62,271 nt of DNA. It comes from Conexibacter sp. Its GTDB lineage: Bacteria; Actinomycetota; Thermoleophilia; Solirubrobacterales; Solirubrobacteraceae. This document shows, one piece after another, positions 34,620 to 46,269 of the stretch (positions within the stretch are counted from its first letter, which is position 1; each line of letters starts with the position of its first letter). Made by a program: the position numbers and the translations under genes. Below the pieces are notes generated by a model. The model ran no database searches, was not told the DNA's origin, and saw nothing but the letters and a program-made list of their open reading frames with translations. The stretch lies in contig JAOPZA010000092.1 of the NCBI GenBank assembly GCA_025964325.1, positions 1-62,271 on the forward strand, read 5' to 3'.

Positions 34620-34985
34620 ATGCGGTTCCTGCGCAACCTCGACCTCGTCGTCGCGGTGCTCGCGCTCGCCATCTTCATCGCTGCCAGCCTGCCGATCGTC
34701 GGCTGGATCACCGGCGCTGGGATCTACGTGCTCCAGCGCGCGATCGCGACCTTCACGGCCCGCCGCGCGCACGACTCCGAGGACGCGCGCACGATCGTCG
34801 GACTGATGGCGGGATCGATGATCGGACGCGGATGGCTCGTAGCCCTTACGATCTTCGCCGTCGGGCTGCTGGCCGGCAACGCCGCCGGCCTCTCCGCAGC
34901 CGTCCTGTTCGTCGCTCTCTTCACCGTCTACTTCACCACCCAGATGATCGTGCGTCCGTTCGAGAAGGAGGACCGTCGTCCATGA
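34620..34985 (+). CDS. AtpI-like ATP synthase membrane protein
   Basis: 121-residue protein with about four membrane helices: LVVAVLALAIFIAASL, IVGWITGAGIYVL, GWLVALTIFAVGLLAG and LSAAVLFVALFTVYFT, then a basic/acidic tail. Size, topology and position between the AtpZ-like gene and atpB identify it as the ATP synthase I-chain type, helping c-ring assembly. Sequence similarity by eye is weak, so the name rests partly on context. ATG 34620 follows AAGGA at a short distance, and its stop overlaps the atpB ATG. Confidence 0.65.
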   Translation: MRFLRNLDLVVAVLALAIFIAASLPIVGWITGAGIYVLQRAIATFTARRAHDSEDARTIVGLMAGSMIGRGWLVALTIFAVGLLAGNAAGLSAAVLFVALFTVYFTTQMIVRPFEKEDRRP

Positions 34986-35890
34986 AGGCCCGCCTGCTCG
35001 CGGCCGTCTGCGCCCCGTTCGCCCTGCTGCTGCTGAATCCCGCTGGCGCGCTCGCGCTCAACGTCAACGAGAACTACCACCCGCAGAACGAGTTCAGACT
35101 CGATCCGTGGATCAGCATCAAGATCGGCGGGATCGACCTGTCGATCAACAAGGCCGTCTTCTACATCCTCCTCACGGCGCTCTTCACGTGCGTGACGATG
35201 GTCTACATCGCGAGACGGATGCGGGACCGTCCGAACCGCGTCCAGACGGCGGTCGAGACCGCCTACACGCTGATGCGCGACAACATCACCGGCGGCAACA
35301 TGGATCGCGGGATGGCGCGCAGATGGTTCCCGTTCGTCGCCACGCTCTTCCTCTTCATCTGGTTCTCGAACATGCTCGGCTACCTGCCGCTGCCGACGAA
35401 CACCGAAGAGAAGGTCAACATCTTCGGCGCCCACATCCCGTCGCTCGCGCTCTACGCCGCGACGGCGAACATCTCGATCCCGCTCGCGCTGACGCTCGTC
35501 GTCTGGGTCAGCTACCACGTCGAGGGGATCCGCGCGAAGGGTCCGATCGGCTATCTCAAGAGCTGGGTCCCTGCCGGCGTCGAAGGACCGGCGCGCATCC
35601 CGATCTTCCTGATCGAGGTGATCTCCCACTTCGTCCGGCTCGTCTCGCTCTCCGTACGTCTCTTCGCCAACATCCTCGCCGGCCACCTGCTGATCCTCTT
35701 CATGGGCGGCGGCCTCGTGGTGCTCCTCAACCTGGCGATCGCCGGCTCCGTGGTGCTCGGCCTCCTGACCGGCACGCTCGCGGTCGCCTTCTTCCTCTTC
35801 GAAGTGGGCCTGGTCGCAACGCTCCAGGCCTTCATCTTCGCGACGCTTACCTCCATCTATCTCGGCGGCGCTGTCGCCGAGTCTCACTAA
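34982..35890 (+). CDS. atpB: ATP synthase F0 subunit a
   Basis: 302-residue membrane subunit forming the proton half-channels against the c-ring. FVRLVSLSVRLFANILAGHLLILFM contains the essential helix-4 arginine in the SLxxRLFxNxxAGH motif; LPTNTEEKVNIFGAH and QAFIFATLTSIYLGGAV are also typical. The first 26 residues look like a cleavable or anchoring signal (MKARLLAAVCAPFALLLLNP). ATGA overlap with the upstream gene. Confidence 0.96.
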   Translation: MKARLLAAVCAPFALLLLNPAGALALNVNENYHPQNEFRLDPWISIKIGGIDLSINKAVFYILLTALFTCVTMVYIARRMRDRPNRVQTAVETAYTLMRDNITGGNMDRGMARRWFPFVATLFLFIWFSNMLGYLPLPTNTEEKVNIFGAHIPSLALYAATANISIPLALTLVVWVSYHVEGIRAKGPIGYLKSWVPAGVEGPARIPIFLIEVISHFVRLVSLSVRLFANILAGHLLILFMGGGLVVLLNLAIAGSVVLGLLTGTLAVAFFLFEVGLVATLQAFIFATLTSIYLGGAVAESH

Positions 35891-35914
35891 CGACCCCCCA
35901 CGAGGAGATCTGCT

Positions 35915-36199
35915 GTGGACCTCTCCGTCATCACTCATCTGGCCGCCACGGTGGCCGAGAACGAAGCGATCGGCCGAAGAGCCGGTAGAGCTATCGCGCT
36001 CGGCGTCGGCGCTGGCCTCGGCACCATCGGCCCGGGCATCGGCGTCGGCTTCATCTTCGGCAAGGTCATCGAGTCGGTGACGCGGCAGCCCGAGATGAGA
36101 GACGAGATCACGAGCATCCAGTGGCTCGGCTTCGCGCTCACCGAGGCGATCGTCTTCTACGCCTTCATCTTCGGCCTCATCGCGTTCTTCCTCTCCTAG
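35915..36199 (+). CDS. atpE: ATP synthase F0 subunit c
   Basis: 94-residue two-helix proteolipid of the rotor ring. The first helix has the packed glycine pattern GVGAGLGTIGPGIGVGF, the loop RQPEMRDEI, and the second helix carries the ion-binding Glu77 in FALTEAIVFYAFIFGLIAFF. Ala after the Glu and no polar Na+ ligands argue for H+ coupling. The GTG start is fixed by GAGGAG at about 35901-35906. The N-terminal tail of about 20 residues before helix 1 is somewhat long. Confidence 0.96.
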   Translation: MDLSVITHLAATVAENEAIGRRAGRAIALGVGAGLGTIGPGIGVGFIFGKVIESVTRQPEMRDEITSIQWLGFALTEAIVFYAFIFGLIAFFLS

Positions 36200-36202
36200 G
36201 CC

Positions 36203-36760
36203 ATGTCGACCCTCGTCCCGTTCGCCGCGGCGGATGCCGGCAACTTCCTCGTCAAGCCCTCGGTGGGCTTGATGATCTGGTTGCTGCTGGCGTTCTTCGC
36301 GACGCTGTTCATCCTGCGCAAGTACGCCTTCCCGGCGATCGGGGAGGCGCTCGACAAGCGGCAGCGCGCGATCGAGGAGTCGATCGACGCCGCCACCCGC
36401 ACCCGCGAGGAGGCGGAGCGGCTGCTGGCCGAGTACCGCCAGCGGCTGACCGAAGCGCGCCAGCAGGCCGACGAGATCGTCGCCCGCGCGGAGCGTGCCG
36501 GTGAGGTCCACGAGCGCGAGACGCTCGAGGCCGCCAAGCGCAAGCGCGAGGAGCTGCTCGAGCAGACCCGTCGCGACATCGAGGCGGAGACGCGTCGCGC
36601 GATCCAGGAGATCCGCCACGAGGTGGCCGACCTGACCGTCGCCGCGACCGAGAAGGTCACCCGCAAGACGCTGACGGAGGAGGACCAGCGCCGTCTCGTC
36701 GAGGAGGCGCTCTCCGAGCTCGACTTCACTGCCCTCTCGGGCACCGAGCGGAGCAACTAG
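36203..36760 (+). CDS. atpF: ATP synthase F0 subunit b
   Basis: 185-residue peripheral stalk subunit. One N-terminal transmembrane helix (LMIWLLLAFFATLFILRKYAF) is followed by a long charged helix from about residue 45 to 165 that dimerises as a right-handed coiled coil, e.g. DKRQRAIEESIDAATRTREE. It links F0 to the delta subunit encoded next. Starts 3 bp after the atpE stop. Confidence 0.94.
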   Translation: MSTLVPFAAADAGNFLVKPSVGLMIWLLLAFFATLFILRKYAFPAIGEALDKRQRAIEESIDAATRTREEAERLLAEYRQRLTEARQQADEIVARAERAGEVHERETLEAAKRKREELLEQTRRDIEAETRRAIQEIRHEVADLTVAATEKVTRKTLTEEDQRRLVEEALSELDFTALSGTERSN

Positions 36761-36768
36761 GCGCCGTC

Positions 36769-37299
36769 ATGGAAGAGATCGCCCAGGTCTACTCGCGCTC
36801 GCTGTTCGAGGTTGCCAAGGAGCACGGCAGACTCGACGTCGCGCGCGAGCAGCTCGGTCAGTTCGCGGACGCGCTCAACGCGAACCGCGAGCTCGCCGTC
36901 TTCCTCTTCTCGCCCTACTTCTCCACGGAGGAGAAGAAGGACGGGCTGCGGCGGGCGGTCGTGGATGCCGACCCGACTATCCTCAACTTCTTGGAGGCGC
37001 TGCTCGAGCGCCACCGGATGCCCGCGATCTTCCGCATTCGCGCGGAGTTCGATCGGCTCTGGGACCAAGAGAACAAGCTGCTTCCGGTCGAGGTGACGAG
37101 CGCCGTCGCACTCGACGAGCAGACGGTGAAGAGCATCGGCGAGCGGATCGGAGCGCAGACCGGCGAGCACGTCCAGCTGACCAGCAGAGTCGATCCCGAC
37201 ATTCTGGGTGGAATCGTGCTCCGGGTGGGCAACTCGATCCTCGACGCCTCGATCAAGCACCGTTTGGACCAACTTCGCAAGCAGGTCGCGCAGGCGTAG
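36769..37299 (+). CDS. atpH: ATP synthase F1 subunit delta
   Basis: 176-residue peripheral stalk subunit joining the b dimer to the top of the alpha3beta3 head. [21 protein letters not shown] is the typical N-terminal helix pair, and [28 protein letters not shown] is the conserved C-terminal segment of the OSCP/delta family. Unlike mycobacteria, there is no b-delta fusion. It starts 8 bp after atpF. Confidence 0.95.
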   Translation: MEEIAQVYSRSLFEVAKEHGRLDVAREQLGQFADALNANRELAVFLFSPYFSTEEKKDGLRRAVVDADPTILNFLEALLERHRMPAIFRIRAEFDRLWDQENKLLPVEVTSAVALDEQTVKSIGERIGAQTGEHVQLTSRVDPDILGGIVLRVGNSILDASIKHRLDQLRKQVAQA

Positions 37300-37336
37300 G
37301 CCCGCAGCGTCCGTCAAGGAGCCAGAGAACCCCACC

Positions 37337-38971
<1,635 letters not shown>

Positions 38972-39007
38972 CGCCGCCAACGGCCCCGTCAGCGACCCCC
39001 AACGCAC

Positions 39008-39916
39008 ATGGCTCAGCAGCGAGACGTCAAGAACCGCATCGCGTCGGTCAAGAACATCCAGAAGATCACCCGCGCGATGGAGATGGTCGCCGCCGCGCGG
39101 CTGCGCCGCGCGGAGACGCGGATCGCCGCGCTGCGTCCCTACGCCGGAGCGATCCGGCGGATGACGCGGCAGGCGGCCGAGGCGGCCGGCAACGTGCCGG
39201 CGCTGCCGATCCTGAACGAGCACGACAACGAGCAGCGCGTCGCGCTGCTGCTGGTGACGGCCGACCGCGGGCTCGCGGGCGCGTTCAACTCGCAGATCAT
39301 CCGCGCGGGCGTGCGCACCGCGGCCGAGTACCAGGCCGCCGGGCGCGAGATCGTCTACTACGCGACCGGCCGGCGCGGCGTCTCGTCGCTGACGTTCCGC
39401 GGCACCGAGCCGCGGCAGGGCTTCACCGGCTTCACCGAGCGGCCCGCCTACGCGAACGCGCGCGAGATCGCGCAGGCGCTGATGACGGCCTACATCGACG
39501 GTCAGGTCGACCGCGTCGAGATCCTCTACAACGGCTACATCTCGCCGATCCAGCAGGAGGTCCGGCGCGAGACGCTGCTGCCGCTGCAGCAGGCGACGAT
39601 CCTCGAGGAGAGCGACGAGGAGCGCGAGACCGGAGGGCACGAGGCCGGGGCACCGCACGCCCTCGTCGAGTACGAGCCGGAGCCGGAGGAGATCCTCCAG
39701 CGGCTCGTGCCCGACTACGTCGAGATCTCGATCTTCCGCGCGCTGCTCGAGTCGACGGCGTCCGAGCTGGGCGCCCGCATGACCGCGATGCGCAGCGCGT
39801 CGGACAACGCCGGCGACATCATCGACGACCTCACGCTCGAGATGAACCGCGCCCGCCAGGCCGAGATCACGCAGGAGATCATGGAAGTCGTCGCCGGCGC
39901 CGAGGCGCTGAGCTAG
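39008..39916 (+). CDS. atpG: ATP synthase F1 subunit gamma
   Basis: 302-residue rotor shaft. The N-terminal helix DVKNRIASVKNIQKITRAMEMVAAARLRRAE and C-terminal ASELGARMTAMRSASDNAGDII are the conserved coiled-coil pair. A charged insert around residues 196-222 (EESDEERETGGHEAGAPHAL), longer than in E. coli, resembles the gamma loop extensions known from actinobacteria that limit ATP hydrolysis. Co-transcribed between atpA and atpD. Confidence 0.96.
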   Translation: MAQQRDVKNRIASVKNIQKITRAMEMVAAARLRRAETRIAALRPYAGAIRRMTRQAAEAAGNVPALPILNEHDNEQRVALLLVTADRGLAGAFNSQIIRAGVRTAAEYQAAGREIVYYATGRRGVSSLTFRGTEPRQGFTGFTERPAYANAREIAQALMTAYIDGQVDRVEILYNGYISPIQQEVRRETLLPLQQATILEESDEERETGGHEAGAPHALVEYEPEPEEILQRLVPDYVEISIFRALLESTASELGARMTAMRSASDNAGDIIDDLTLEMNRARQAEITQEIMEVVAGAEALS

Positions 39917-41401
<1,485 letters not shown>

Positions 41402-41407
41402 CCCGCC

Positions 41408-41821
41408 ATGGCCCGCACGAAGTTCCCGGTCGAGGTGCTCACCCCCGAGGGCGAGGTCTTCAACGACGAGGTCGAGATGATCTCGACGCGAACGGCCACG
41501 GGCTCGATCGGCATCCTCGCGAACCACACGCCGCTGCTGGCGATGCTCGATCCGACCGAGCTGCGGCTGTATCGCAGCGAGGGCGAGATCGTGCGGCTGG
41601 CGCAGGGCGAGGGCTACCTGCAGGTGGCCGACAACCACGCGCTGATCCTCGTCGAGGAGGCGCACGCCCCGGACCAGATCGACCGCGCCGACCTGCAGGA
41701 GAAGCTGCAGGCGGCGCAGGACGCCTACGCGAACGCGGAGCAGGGCTCCGAGGCGCAGCGTCAGGCGGCACGCGACCGACGCCGCTGGGAGGCGTTCACG
41801 CGCATCGCCGGCGGCGAGTAG
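41408..41821 (+). CDS. atpC: ATP synthase F1 subunit epsilon
   Basis: 137-residue regulatory subunit. The N-terminal beta-sandwich runs FPVEVLTPEGEVFNDEVEMISTRTATGSIGILANHTPLLAML, diagnostic for epsilon; the C-terminal helical pair (residues about 90-130) is present, so it can adopt the extended inhibitory state. Last gene of the atp operon and followed by a strong hairpin. Confidence 0.96.
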   Translation: MARTKFPVEVLTPEGEVFNDEVEMISTRTATGSIGILANHTPLLAMLDPTELRLYRSEGEIVRLAQGEGYLQVADNHALILVEEAHAPDQIDRADLQEKLQAAQDAYANAEQGSEAQRQAARDRRRWEAFTRIAGGE

Positions 41822-41846
41822 CGCCGCCGGCGCGCCGCGCCGGACG

Positions 41847-41870
41847 CCTGGCCGGACGGAGCCGGCCAGG
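41847..41870 (+). terminator. atp operon terminator hairpin
   Basis: Perfect 9-bp stem CCTGGCCGG (41847-41855) and CCGGCCAGG (41862-41870) with loop ACGGAG, 25 bp after atpC. It is followed by TGCTTCC rather than a T-tract, as in many actinobacterial hairpin terminators. Confidence 0.75.
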
Positions 41871-41878
41871 TGCTTCCG

Positions 41879-41884
41879 TATCCT
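41879..41884 (+). promoter_or_regulatory. -10 box of the M20 peptidase gene
   Basis: TATCCT lies 10 nt before ATG 41895, directly after the atp terminator. The spacing predicts a leaderless transcript for the peptidase-LCP genes. Confidence 0.5.
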
Positions 41885-41894
41885 GTTGCGACCG

Positions 41895-43169
41895 ATGGTC
41901 GACGAACGCACGCTGGCCGAGCGGCTGATGACGTACGACACCTCCCGCGCGGAGGAGCTCGCGGCCGCGGCCGGGTTCGTCAGAGGCTGGCTCGAGGCGC
42001 GCGAGATCGAGGTGCGCGAGCACACGCACAACGGGCTGCCGGTGATCGTCGCCGAGGTCGGGGGAGGCGGGTCCGAGGCCGGCCCGACGGTGATCTTCCA
42101 CGGCCACCTCGACGTCGTGCCCGGCTTCCAGGAGCAGTTCGAGCCCCGCGTCGACGGCGACCGTCTGATCGGGCGCGGCGCCTACGACATGAAGGGCGGG
42201 CTCGCCGCGATGATGTGCGCGGTGAAGGACTGCGCGGCACAGGACCGCGTGCGGGTGAAGTTCATCTGCGTCGCGGACGAGGAGGCCGAGGACGTCGACC
42301 GGCGCGCGACCGACGAGCTGATCGGCGCCGGACTGGCGGGCGACTTCGCGATCACGGGCGAGCCGACGAACCTCCACATCGGGATCGAGGCCAAGGGCGT
42401 CCTCGCGATGCGGATCGAGGTGACCGGTCGCTCGGCCCACGGCTCGACCCCGTGGCTCGGCGACAGCGCCGTGCTGAAGGCGATCGACATCTTCCGCAAG
42501 ATCGAGGCGCTGCCGTTCGCGCGCGAGTCCTCCGAGCTGTTCGACCGGCCGTCGATCAACCTCGGCAGAATCGAGGGCGGCGACGTCTTCAACCGCGTGC
42601 CCGACCGCTGCACGATGGTCGTCGACGTCCGCTACCTGCCGGGGCAGGACCCCGGCGCGATCCTCGCGGCCGTGAGCGCGATGGACGACGTGACCGTCGC
42701 GCGCACGCTGACGCGCCCGCCGGCGTACGTCGCGCGCAGCAACCCGTACGTCCGCGCCCTGCGCGACGCGATCGCGCGGACGCTGCAGGACGAGGCCGTC
42801 AGCGTCGGGCGCGACGGCGCCTCCGACGCCGTCTCGTTCCAGGCGGTCGGGATCCCGGCGGTCGAGTTCGGCCCGTCCGGCGGCGGCCACCACGGCCCTG
42901 ACGAATGGGTCTCGGTCGAGTCGCTGCGGCGCTACCGCCGCGCGCTCGGCGACTTCGTGGAATCGCTCGGCGTGGAATCGCTCGGCGTGGAATCGCTCGG
43001 CGTGGAATCGCTCGGCCAGAGGCCTCGGATTCCATTGGAGGAACTCGCCGTGGAATCGCTCGGCCAGAGGCCTCGGATTCCATTGGAGGAACTCGCCCGG
43101 GGGGCTCGTTCCTCCGGGCATGCCGGTGACTCCGGGCATGCCGGTGACTCCGGGAAGGGCGCCTCGTGA
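41895..43169 (+). CDS. M20 family metallopeptidase/deacylase with repeat tail
   Basis: 424-residue ArgE/DapE-type enzyme. FHGHLDVVPG holds the first metal His and catalytic Asp, RLIGRGAYDMKGGLAAM the bridging Asp, VADEEAED the catalytic Glu pair, and GPSGGGHHGPDEWVS the C-terminal metal His. The dimerisation domain begins AKGVLAMRIEVTGRSAHGS. Normal homology ends at RRALGDFVES (about residue 357). The remaining 65-70 residues come from tandem repeats: VESLG copies, two QRPRIPLEELA copies and two SGHAGD copies. The stop overlaps the next gene (GTGA). Substrate, peptide or acyl-amino acid, is unknown. Confidence 0.88.
   Translation: MVDERTLAERLMTYDTSRAEELAAAAGFVRGWLEAREIEVREHTHNGLPVIVAEVGGGGSEAGPTVIFHGHLDVVPGFQEQFEPRVDGDRLIGRGAYDMKGGLAAMMCAVKDCAAQDRVRVKFICVADEEAEDVDRRATDELIGAGLAGDFAITGEPTNLHIGIEAKGVLAMRIEVTGRSAHGSTPWLGDSAVLKAIDIFRKIEALPFARESSELFDRPSINLGRIEGGDVFNRVPDRCTMVVDVRYLPGQDPGAILAAVSAMDDVTVARTLTRPPAYVARSNPYVRALRDAIARTLQDEAVSVGRDGASDAVSFQAVGIPAVEFGPSGGGHHGPDEWVSVESLRRYRRALGDFVESLGVESLGVESLGVESLGQRPRIPLEELAVESLGQRPRIPLEELARGARSSGHAGDSGHAGDSGKGAS
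42957..43151 (+). repeat. In-frame tandem palindromic repeats at a gene end
   Basis: The unit GTGGAATCGCTCGGC occurs at 42957, 42972, 42987, 43002 and 43050. From 43002 a 48-bp unit is present twice (43002-43049, 43050-43097), containing GGCC-AGA-GGCC within GGAATC/GATTCC arms and a GGAGGAAC arm that pairs with GTTCCTCC at 43108-43115. Then an 18-bp unit GGGCATGCCGGTGACTCC is present twice (43116-43151). All are multiples of three and keep the frame of the M20 peptidase. Confidence 0.85.
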
Positions 43170-44695
43170 TCCCCGACTTCCCGCGCCGCGCGCGGCGCGG
43201 CACGATCGTCCGCTTCTTCCTCGCCGGGCTGCTGGTGGTCGGGCTGACGGCCGGCGCGACCGCGACGGCCGGGCTGCTGCAGGTCAAGAACTTCGTCAAC
43301 GACCTCAATCGCGGGCAGACGATCAAGCACCTGCAGAACGTGCTGACGCCGGCCGACTACGGCAAGGCGCAGACGCTCCTGCTGATCGGCTCCGACCATC
43401 GCTTCACCGACGTGAGAGGCGATGCCCGCTCCGACACGATGCTGCTCGTGCGGCTCGACCCGAACGCGAGCGCGATCACGATGCTGTCGATCCCGCGCGA
43501 CCTGCAGGTCTCCTACAGCCTGCCGGGCAACCGCGGCGTCCGCACCGCGGTGAAGATGAACCAGACCTACACCGACGGTGGCGAGGCGCTGACCGCGAGA
43601 GTGATCAAGCAGCTGCTGCCGCGGGTGAAGATCAACCACATCATCAACATCAACTTCGGCGGCTTCAGCGAGGCGATCAACGCGATCGGCTGCGTCTACG
43701 CCGACGTCGACCATCGCTACTACCACGTCAACCAGCCGGGCGGCGACCAGTACTCGGAGATCAACATCCCGGCGGGGTACCAGAGACTGTGCGGGACGCA
43801 AGCGCTGCAGTACGTGCGCTACCGCCACACCGACACCGACTTCGTGCGTGCGGCGCGCCAGCAGGACTTCCTGCGTCAGATCAGATCTCAGTACGGCGCC
43901 AGCGACTTCGCCAGCAACCCGCACAAGATCACGCGGATCATCGGCAAGTACTCGACGACCGACCCGAACCTGCACTCGACCGACGCGCTGCTGAAGCTCG
44001 TCAACCTCGGCATCTACACGGCCGGCAAGCCGATCCGCCAGATCCAGTTCCCGCCCGCCTACCTCAACGTCCCCGGCGGCGGCTCCTACGTGACGGCGAC
44101 GCCGGCGGTGCTCCAGCAGATGCAGAACGCGTTCCTGCAGCCGCCGCCGAAGCCGGCCGCCGCGCCGAAGGCGAAGGCGAGCCCGAAGCGGGGCCGCGGC
44201 CGCAAGGCGAGCGGCTCGAGCGCGACCGCGCTCGGCCTCGCCGACATGACGCAGGTCGGCCGCGACTACGCGATCCGGCTCGGTGGCGGCGTCGGCCTCC
44301 CGATCTACTACCCGAAGCTGCTGAGCGCCGGCAGCCAGTACATGACGCCGCTGCAGGGCCAGTACCCGCGCGCCTACCGGATCAGGGCGCCGGACGGGAA
44401 GATGCGCGGCGCCTACCGGCTCGTCGTCCGCACGACGTCGCAGGGCAACGAGGTCTACTACGGCGTCCAGGGCACCAGCTGGACCGACCCGCCGATCCTC
44501 AAGGCGCCCTCCTCCGACCACCGCACCGTCAACGGCAAGAAGCTCGACCTCTTCTACGACGGCGTCAGGCTGCGGACGGTCGCGTGGCGCTCGGGGAGAG
44601 CGGTCTACTGGGTAGAGAACACGCTCCAGGATGCGCTCACGAACGACCAGATGCTTGCGATCGCCGGGTCGATGACGCGGCTCGGCAAGGGCTGA
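43166..44695 (+). CDS. LytR-CpsA-Psr (LCP) family protein, paralogue 1
   Basis: 509-residue membrane-anchored phosphotransferase that attaches polymers such as arabinogalactan, teichoic acid or capsule to peptidoglycan. A basic N-terminus and one transmembrane helix (FFLAGLLVVGLTAGATATAGLL) are followed by the LCP domain: LLIGSDHRF, DARSDTMLLVRLDP, MLSIPRDLQVS, NFGGFSEAINAIGCV and YVRYRHTDTDFVRAARQQDFL, holding the conserved Arg/Asp pyrophosphate and Mg residues. After a Lys/Pro/Ala linker (about residue 330-350) there is a second domain of about 150 residues shared with the next gene. GTG start in a GTGA overlap. Confidence 0.92.
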   Translation: MIPDFPRRARRGTIVRFFLAGLLVVGLTAGATATAGLLQVKNFVNDLNRGQTIKHLQNVLTPADYGKAQTLLLIGSDHRFTDVRGDARSDTMLLVRLDPNASAITMLSIPRDLQVSYSLPGNRGVRTAVKMNQTYTDGGEALTARVIKQLLPRVKINHIININFGGFSEAINAIGCVYADVDHRYYHVNQPGGDQYSEINIPAGYQRLCGTQALQYVRYRHTDTDFVRAARQQDFLRQIRSQYGASDFASNPHKITRIIGKYSTTDPNLHSTDALLKLVNLGIYTAGKPIRQIQFPPAYLNVPGGGSYVTATPAVLQQMQNAFLQPPPKPAAAPKAKASPKRGRGRKASGSSATALGLADMTQVGRDYAIRLGGGVGLPIYYPKLLSAGSQYMTPLQGQYPRAYRIRAPDGKMRGAYRLVVRTTSQGNEVYYGVQGTSWTDPPILKAPSSDHRTVNGKKLDLFYDGVRLRTVAWRSGRAVYWVENTLQDALTNDQMLAIAGSMTRLGKG

Positions 44696-44698
44696 CCC

Positions 44699-46216
44699 AT
44701 GCCGCCGGAGTTCCCCGGTCGCGCTCGTCGCGGCACGTGGGTGCGCTACGTGTGCGCGGCCCTGCTCGTGATCGGCCTGACGGCCGGCGCGACGGCGACG
44801 GCCGGCCTGCTGCAGGTGAAGGGCTTCGTCGACGACCTCAAGGCCGGAACCGAGATCGGCGGCCTCGGCGGCGTCGTCGCGACCGCCGACCTCGGCAAGC
44901 CGCAGACGCTGCTGCTGCTCGGCTCCGACCACCGCTTCGCGACGGGCGCGAACGCCCGCTCGGACACGATCATGCTGATGCGCCTGGACCCGAGCGCGAA
45001 CGCGATCACCGTCCTCTCGATCCCACGCGATCTCGAGGTCAGCTACGTCAAGCCCGACGGCACGCGCGTCAAGAACGCGAAGATCAACCAGGCCTACACG
45101 GACGGCGGGGAGAAGCTGACGGCGAAGGTGATCAAGCGGCTGCTCGGCCCGATCGAGATCAACCACATCGTCAACATCAACTTCGGCGGCTTCCAGAGAG
45201 TCGTCGACGCGATCGGCTGCGTCTACGTCGACGTGGACCATCGCTACTACCACTCCAACGCCGGCCTGCCGCCCTCCCAGCAGTACGCCGAGATCGACAT
45301 CCAGCCCGGCTACCAGCGGCTGTGCGGCAGACAGGCGCTCGACTACGTGCGCTACCGCCACGGCGACAGCGACTTCGTGCGCGCCGCCCGCCAGCAGGAC
45401 TTCCTGCGCGCGATGAAGTCGCAGTACGGCATCGACGCGTTCGTGTCCGACCCCCACAGGCTGACCGCCCCGCTCGGCAAGTCGCTCTCGACCGACCCCG
45501 GACTGCGCAGCACCGACGGGCTGTTGAAGCTCGCACGGCTGGCGGGCGGGATCGCCGGCAAGCCGGTGCGCCAGATCCAGTTCCAGGCGAACGACGCGAC
45601 CGTCAACGGCGGCGCCTACCTCGTCGCGTCGCCGCAGCAGATCGCGCAGGCGCGGCACGACTTCCTGAAGCCGCCGCCGCAGCCGCCGCGCGCGCCGAAG
45701 CCGCCCCGCGCGAGCAGAGGACGCGGCCGCGCCCAGGGGGCCGCGCCGGCCGCGGCGTCACTGCATCTCGCCGACATGACCCAGACCGGCCGCGACTACG
45801 CGATCCAGCTCGGCGGCGGCGTCGGCATCCCGATCTACTACCCGAAGCTGCTGCTGAGCGGCAGCCAGTACGCCACGCGCTCTGCCGGCACCTATCCGCG
45901 CGCCTACCGCATCAAGGCGCCGGACGGCACGATGCGCGCCGCCTACCGGCTCGTCGTCTCGACCGGCGAGGCCGGCAACTACTACGGCGTCGAGGGCACG
46001 AGCTGGACCGATCCGCCGATCCTCAAGGGTCCCTCGTCGGACCACCGCACGGTCGGCGGCAAGCGGCTCGACCTGTACTACGACGGCACGAAGCTGAGAA
46101 CGGTGGGGTGGAGAGACGGCTCCGCCGCCTACTGGGTCGAGAACACGCTGCAGGACAGACTGACGAACCCGCAGATGCTCGCGATCGCCGGTTCGCTCAC
46201 CCGGCTGGGCGGCTGA
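44699..46216 (+). CDS. LytR-CpsA-Psr (LCP) family protein, paralogue 2
   Basis: 505-residue paralogue of the preceding gene with the same order: basic start, one membrane helix, LCP catalytic domain (LLGSDHRFATG, NARSDTIMLMRLDP, VLSIPRDLEVS, YVRYRHGDSDFVRAARQQDF), a Pro/Lys/Arg linker and the same C-terminal domain (GGGVGIPIYYPKLLLSGSQ ... YYGVEGTSWTDPPILKGPSS ... YWVENTLQDRLTNPQMLAIA). It starts 3 bp after paralogue 1, so both arose by tandem duplication and are co-expressed. Different acceptor or donor preference is possible. Confidence 0.92.
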   Translation: MPPEFPGRARRGTWVRYVCAALLVIGLTAGATATAGLLQVKGFVDDLKAGTEIGGLGGVVATADLGKPQTLLLLGSDHRFATGANARSDTIMLMRLDPSANAITVLSIPRDLEVSYVKPDGTRVKNAKINQAYTDGGEKLTAKVIKRLLGPIEINHIVNINFGGFQRVVDAIGCVYVDVDHRYYHSNAGLPPSQQYAEIDIQPGYQRLCGRQALDYVRYRHGDSDFVRAARQQDFLRAMKSQYGIDAFVSDPHRLTAPLGKSLSTDPGLRSTDGLLKLARLAGGIAGKPVRQIQFQANDATVNGGAYLVASPQQIAQARHDFLKPPPQPPRAPKPPRASRGRGRAQGAAPAAASLHLADMTQTGRDYAIQLGGGVGIPIYYPKLLLSGSQYATRSAGTYPRAYRIKAPDGTMRAAYRLVVSTGEAGNYYGVEGTSWTDPPILKGPSSDHRTVGGKRLDLYYDGTKLRTVGWRDGSAAYWVENTLQDRLTNPQMLAIAGSLTRLGG

Positions 46217-46253
46217 CGGGCTCCGCGGCCGGCGCGCGCTCCGGCACGGTTAG

Positions 46254-46259
46254 TAGGCT
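46254..46259 (+). promoter_or_regulatory. -10 box of the UDP-glucose dehydrogenase gene
   Basis: TAGGCT ends 10 nt upstream of ATG 46270; no ribosome site is present, pointing to a leaderless transcript that may cover the three sugar-nucleotide genes. Confidence 0.45.
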
Positions 46260-46269
46260 TCGCCGCCGC

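Noticed and set aside
42957-43151. CRISPR-like array at the end of the M20 peptidase gene, and at 60.7 kb
   Set aside because: Repeats are contiguous with no unique spacers of even length, encode protein in frame (43 kb), and no cas genes are present.
43120-46269. A plus-strand frame running unbroken into UDP-glucose dehydrogenase, giving a 1,961-codon ORF
   Set aside because: Its first 1,050 codons lie out of frame across the two LCP genes and have no domain; homology to the dehydrogenase starts at ATG 46270.
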